From: Flavobacteriaceae bacterium
Lineage (GTDB): Bacteria > Bacteroidota > Bacteroidia > Flavobacteriales > Flavobacteriaceae
Length of the DNA: 64,000 nucleotides
Reading direction: 5' to 3'
Assembly: GCA_947453885.1 (NCBI GenBank)
Contig: CANGIF010000005.1
Span: forward strand, 51,650-115,649
Of this stretch, positions 62,288 to 64,000 are shown in pieces; the stretch's first letter is position 1; each line of letters begins with the position of its first letter. Both the position numbers and the translations under genes were made by a program. The notes under the pieces were generated by a model. The model was not told where the DNA came from. It saw nothing but the letters and a program-made list of their open reading frames with translations, and did no database searches.

Positions 62288-63655
62288 ATGAATACATTAA
62301 TAGAAATAGCAGTTTTAGGAGTTTTTTGTCTTATCGCTGAAATATTTAATCTTAGAAAAGTTCTTATTCCACTTACAATTGTAGGTTTGCTCACTATCTT
62401 GTGTCTTACAATCACAGGCTATAATGCTTCCCAAACATACAGTAGTATGCTAGTGGATTCTAATTTTTCAATGGCATTTTCAAGTTTATTTATTGTATTA
62501 ACTATTTTCTTAGTTGCTTTAAGTCACGATTTTTATAGTGAACATCAAACTAAGTTATCAGATTTTGTAGCCATAAAAGTTTTTCTTTTAGCTGGAGCTG
62601 TAGCAATGGTTTCGTTTTCAAATTTAGCCATGTTTTTTTTAGGTATTGAAATTCTTTCTATTTCGTTATATGTATTGGCCGCAAGTAATCGATTAAATGT
62701 TAAAAGTAACGAAGCTGGAATGAAATATTTCTTATTAGGATCTTTCGCTTCTGCCATAATTCTTTTTGGAATTTGTTTAATATATGGAGCAACCGGCTAT
62801 TTCAATTTATTTGATATAGCAGAAATTGCGCAAGGAGCTGGAATACCAAGTTGGTTTCCTATTGGAATTAGTTTAATTGTAATTGGTATGTTATTTAAAG
62901 TAGCAGCTGTTCCTTTTCATTTTTGGGCTCCAGATGTTTATGAAGGTGCACCCTCTTTAACAACCGCTACGATGAGTACTTTGGCAAAAGTTACGGCGAT
63001 GGCTACTTTATTTAAACTTTTAACTTCATTAGGTGTTAGTTATTTCTATAGATTAGATGTAATAATCGTTGTAGTTTCAATACTTTCAATGTCGGTTGGA
63101 AATATCATGGCACTTCGTCAAAACAATGTTAAAAGGATGTTGGCCTTTTCGGGTATATCACACGCAGGTATCATGTTAATGGCGCTTTTGAGTTTGGCAA
63201 CCGCAACTTCAGCATTGTTTTATTATGCTGTAGCTTATTCGTTGGCTGGTATCGCTTCTTTTGCAGTTATTCTTTTTGTTACTAAATACAAAGACAATGA
63301 AGATATAGTTTCTTTTAATGGATTAGGAAAAACAAACCCTCTACTTGCTGCAATATTGACAGCTTCATTGTTATCAATGGCTGGAATTCCAATATTTGCA
63401 GGTTTCTTTGCAAAATTCATGTTGTTTAATTTAACTTTAAAAACGGGTTATTTAGTAGTTGTAATTGCCGCAGTTGTCAATTCAATAATCAGTGTTGGCT
63501 ATTATTTTAAATTAATTAGTGCCATGTATAATAATGAGGCTATTGAAGTAAAACAACCAACTCCTTTTGTGTATTATTTTGTTGCGGTTACTGCTATTTT
63601 ATTAAATATTATAGCTGGTCTTTGTCCGGATTTAGTCTTAAACTTAATTAAGTAA
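62288..63655 (+). CDS. nuoN: NADH-quinone oxidoreductase subunit N
   Basis: 455 residues, about 14 helices. Third antiporter-like subunit: FLGIEILSISLYVLAA, FKVAAVPFHFWAPDVYEGAPS and QNNVKRMLAFSGISHAG. Last gene of the operon; a terminator candidate lies 240 bp downstream. Confidence 0.97.
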   Translation: MNTLIEIAVLGVFCLIAEIFNLRKVLIPLTIVGLLTILCLTITGYNASQTYSSMLVDSNFSMAFSSLFIVLTIFLVALSHDFYSEHQTKLSDFVAIKVFLLAGAVAMVSFSNLAMFFLGIEILSISLYVLAASNRLNVKSNEAGMKYFLLGSFASAIILFGICLIYGATGYFNLFDIAEIAQGAGIPSWFPIGISLIVIGMLFKVAAVPFHFWAPDVYEGAPSLTTATMSTLAKVTAMATLFKLLTSLGVSYFYRLDVIIVVVSILSMSVGNIMALRQNNVKRMLAFSGISHAGIMLMALLSLATATSALFYYAVAYSLAGIASFAVILFVTKYKDNEDIVSFNGLGKTNPLLAAILTASLLSMAGIPIFAGFFAKFMLFNLTLKTGYLVVVIAAVVNSIISVGYYFKLISAMYNNEAIEVKQPTPFVYYFVAVTAILLNIIAGLCPDLVLNLIK

Positions 63656-64000
63656 AAATTCATAAAATTCTAATTTTAAATTAGAGTGTAGTATTTTTAA
63701 ATATATTTAATTATAAAATTTAACTTTTGTAATTTATCAACTTTAAAGTATATTTGTTTAGAATACTAAACTTCTAATAGTAAATCTTACTTTTTCACAA
63801 AGAAATAACAACATATTTATAAAGTTTTCTAGACTTCCCTTTAAAATCTATTAAGGCAAATTCAGAAGTAACCTTACTTTTTGGCAAAAAATATAAAAAT
63901 GACCAATTTTGATTTTCATTTTTGGTCATTTTTGTTTTTCAAAAGATTCTTTTGTGTGAAAAATGTTTTTTTGATCGTGACGAGGCGCACGTTCCCTAAT
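63656..64000. other. Region after nuoN with a terminator and no gene
   Basis: 345 bp, very AT-rich. It contains the hairpin at 63895-63937; no gene was recognised before the window ends. The last 25 bases (CGTGACGAGGCGCACGTTCC) are notably less AT-rich than the rest. Confidence 0.5.
63895..63937. terminator. Terminator downstream of the nuo operon
   Basis: AAAAATGACCAA (63895-63906) pairs with TTGGTCATTTTT (63922-63933), 15-nt loop, T-rich tail. Symmetric, so it may serve genes on both sides. Confidence 0.8.

Overview
The window is a 64 kb AT-rich chromosomal segment from a member of the Bacteroidota, most likely a Flavobacterium-like Flavobacteriaceae. The evidence is the type IX secretion sorting domains at the C-termini of several secreted proteins, promoters of the Bacteroidota type (TTG, then TAnnTTTG), little Shine-Dalgarno signal, a mevalonate pathway pair, a short NuoG, and the cyoE/coxC/coxC/coxD/SCO/DUF420 gene order.

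Layout. 1-4.3 kb: 2-oxoglutarate dehydrogenase sucA (5' end outside the window) and sucB. 4.5-9.4 kb: a secreted sorting-domain protein, a TatD nuclease, an acyltransferase, asparaginase and tRNA-Ser(GGA). 9.5-18.2 kb: a secreted NHL propeller, TspO, mevalonate decarboxylase, a GHMP kinase, a UbiA prenyltransferase, an rRNA pseudouridine synthase, an NTF2-like protein and a DUF885 lipoprotein. 18.4-31.8 kb: an accessory block on the minus strand with three large surface proteins (two leucine-rich-repeat proteins and one Ig/metal-binding protein). They share nine copies of one ~88-residue module and near-identical sorting domains. The block also has a small membrane protein, a secreted UVR-motif protein, a repeat lipoprotein and an orphan sorting-domain remnant. 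32.5-39 kb: two histidine kinases, two NarL/FixJ response regulators and a PAS-LuxR regulator. 39.2-50.5 kb: an S41 protease, dCMP deaminase, HupE, a TerB-like protein, a nitrilase-family amidase, the cytochrome oxidase accessory operon, aspS and a cold-shock gene. 50.6-63.7 kb: a complete 14-gene nuoA-N complex I operon.

The most interesting part is the control of the accessory block. Four minus-strand genes carry a 29-nt leader element 16-19 nt before the start codon. Its substitutions preserve an H-type pseudoknot fold, so it is a candidate cis-acting RNA. Four identical 18-bp palindromes (TACCCAT, 2 bp, ATGGGTA, the 7-2-7 geometry bound by NarL/NarP-type regulators) each lie exactly 23 nt before a -7-like element. 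They precede two of the leader-element genes, the PAS-LuxR gene, and the operon encoding a kinase and NarL-type regulator. I infer a two-component circuit that controls itself and a set of surface proteins, with a second control layer in the leader RNA. A separate array of four TACCGCGGTA palindromes spaced exactly 22 bp apart lies between the kinase gene and one of the leucine-rich-repeat genes.

All calls come from reading the sequence and supplied translations. No database search, folding program or alignment was run.
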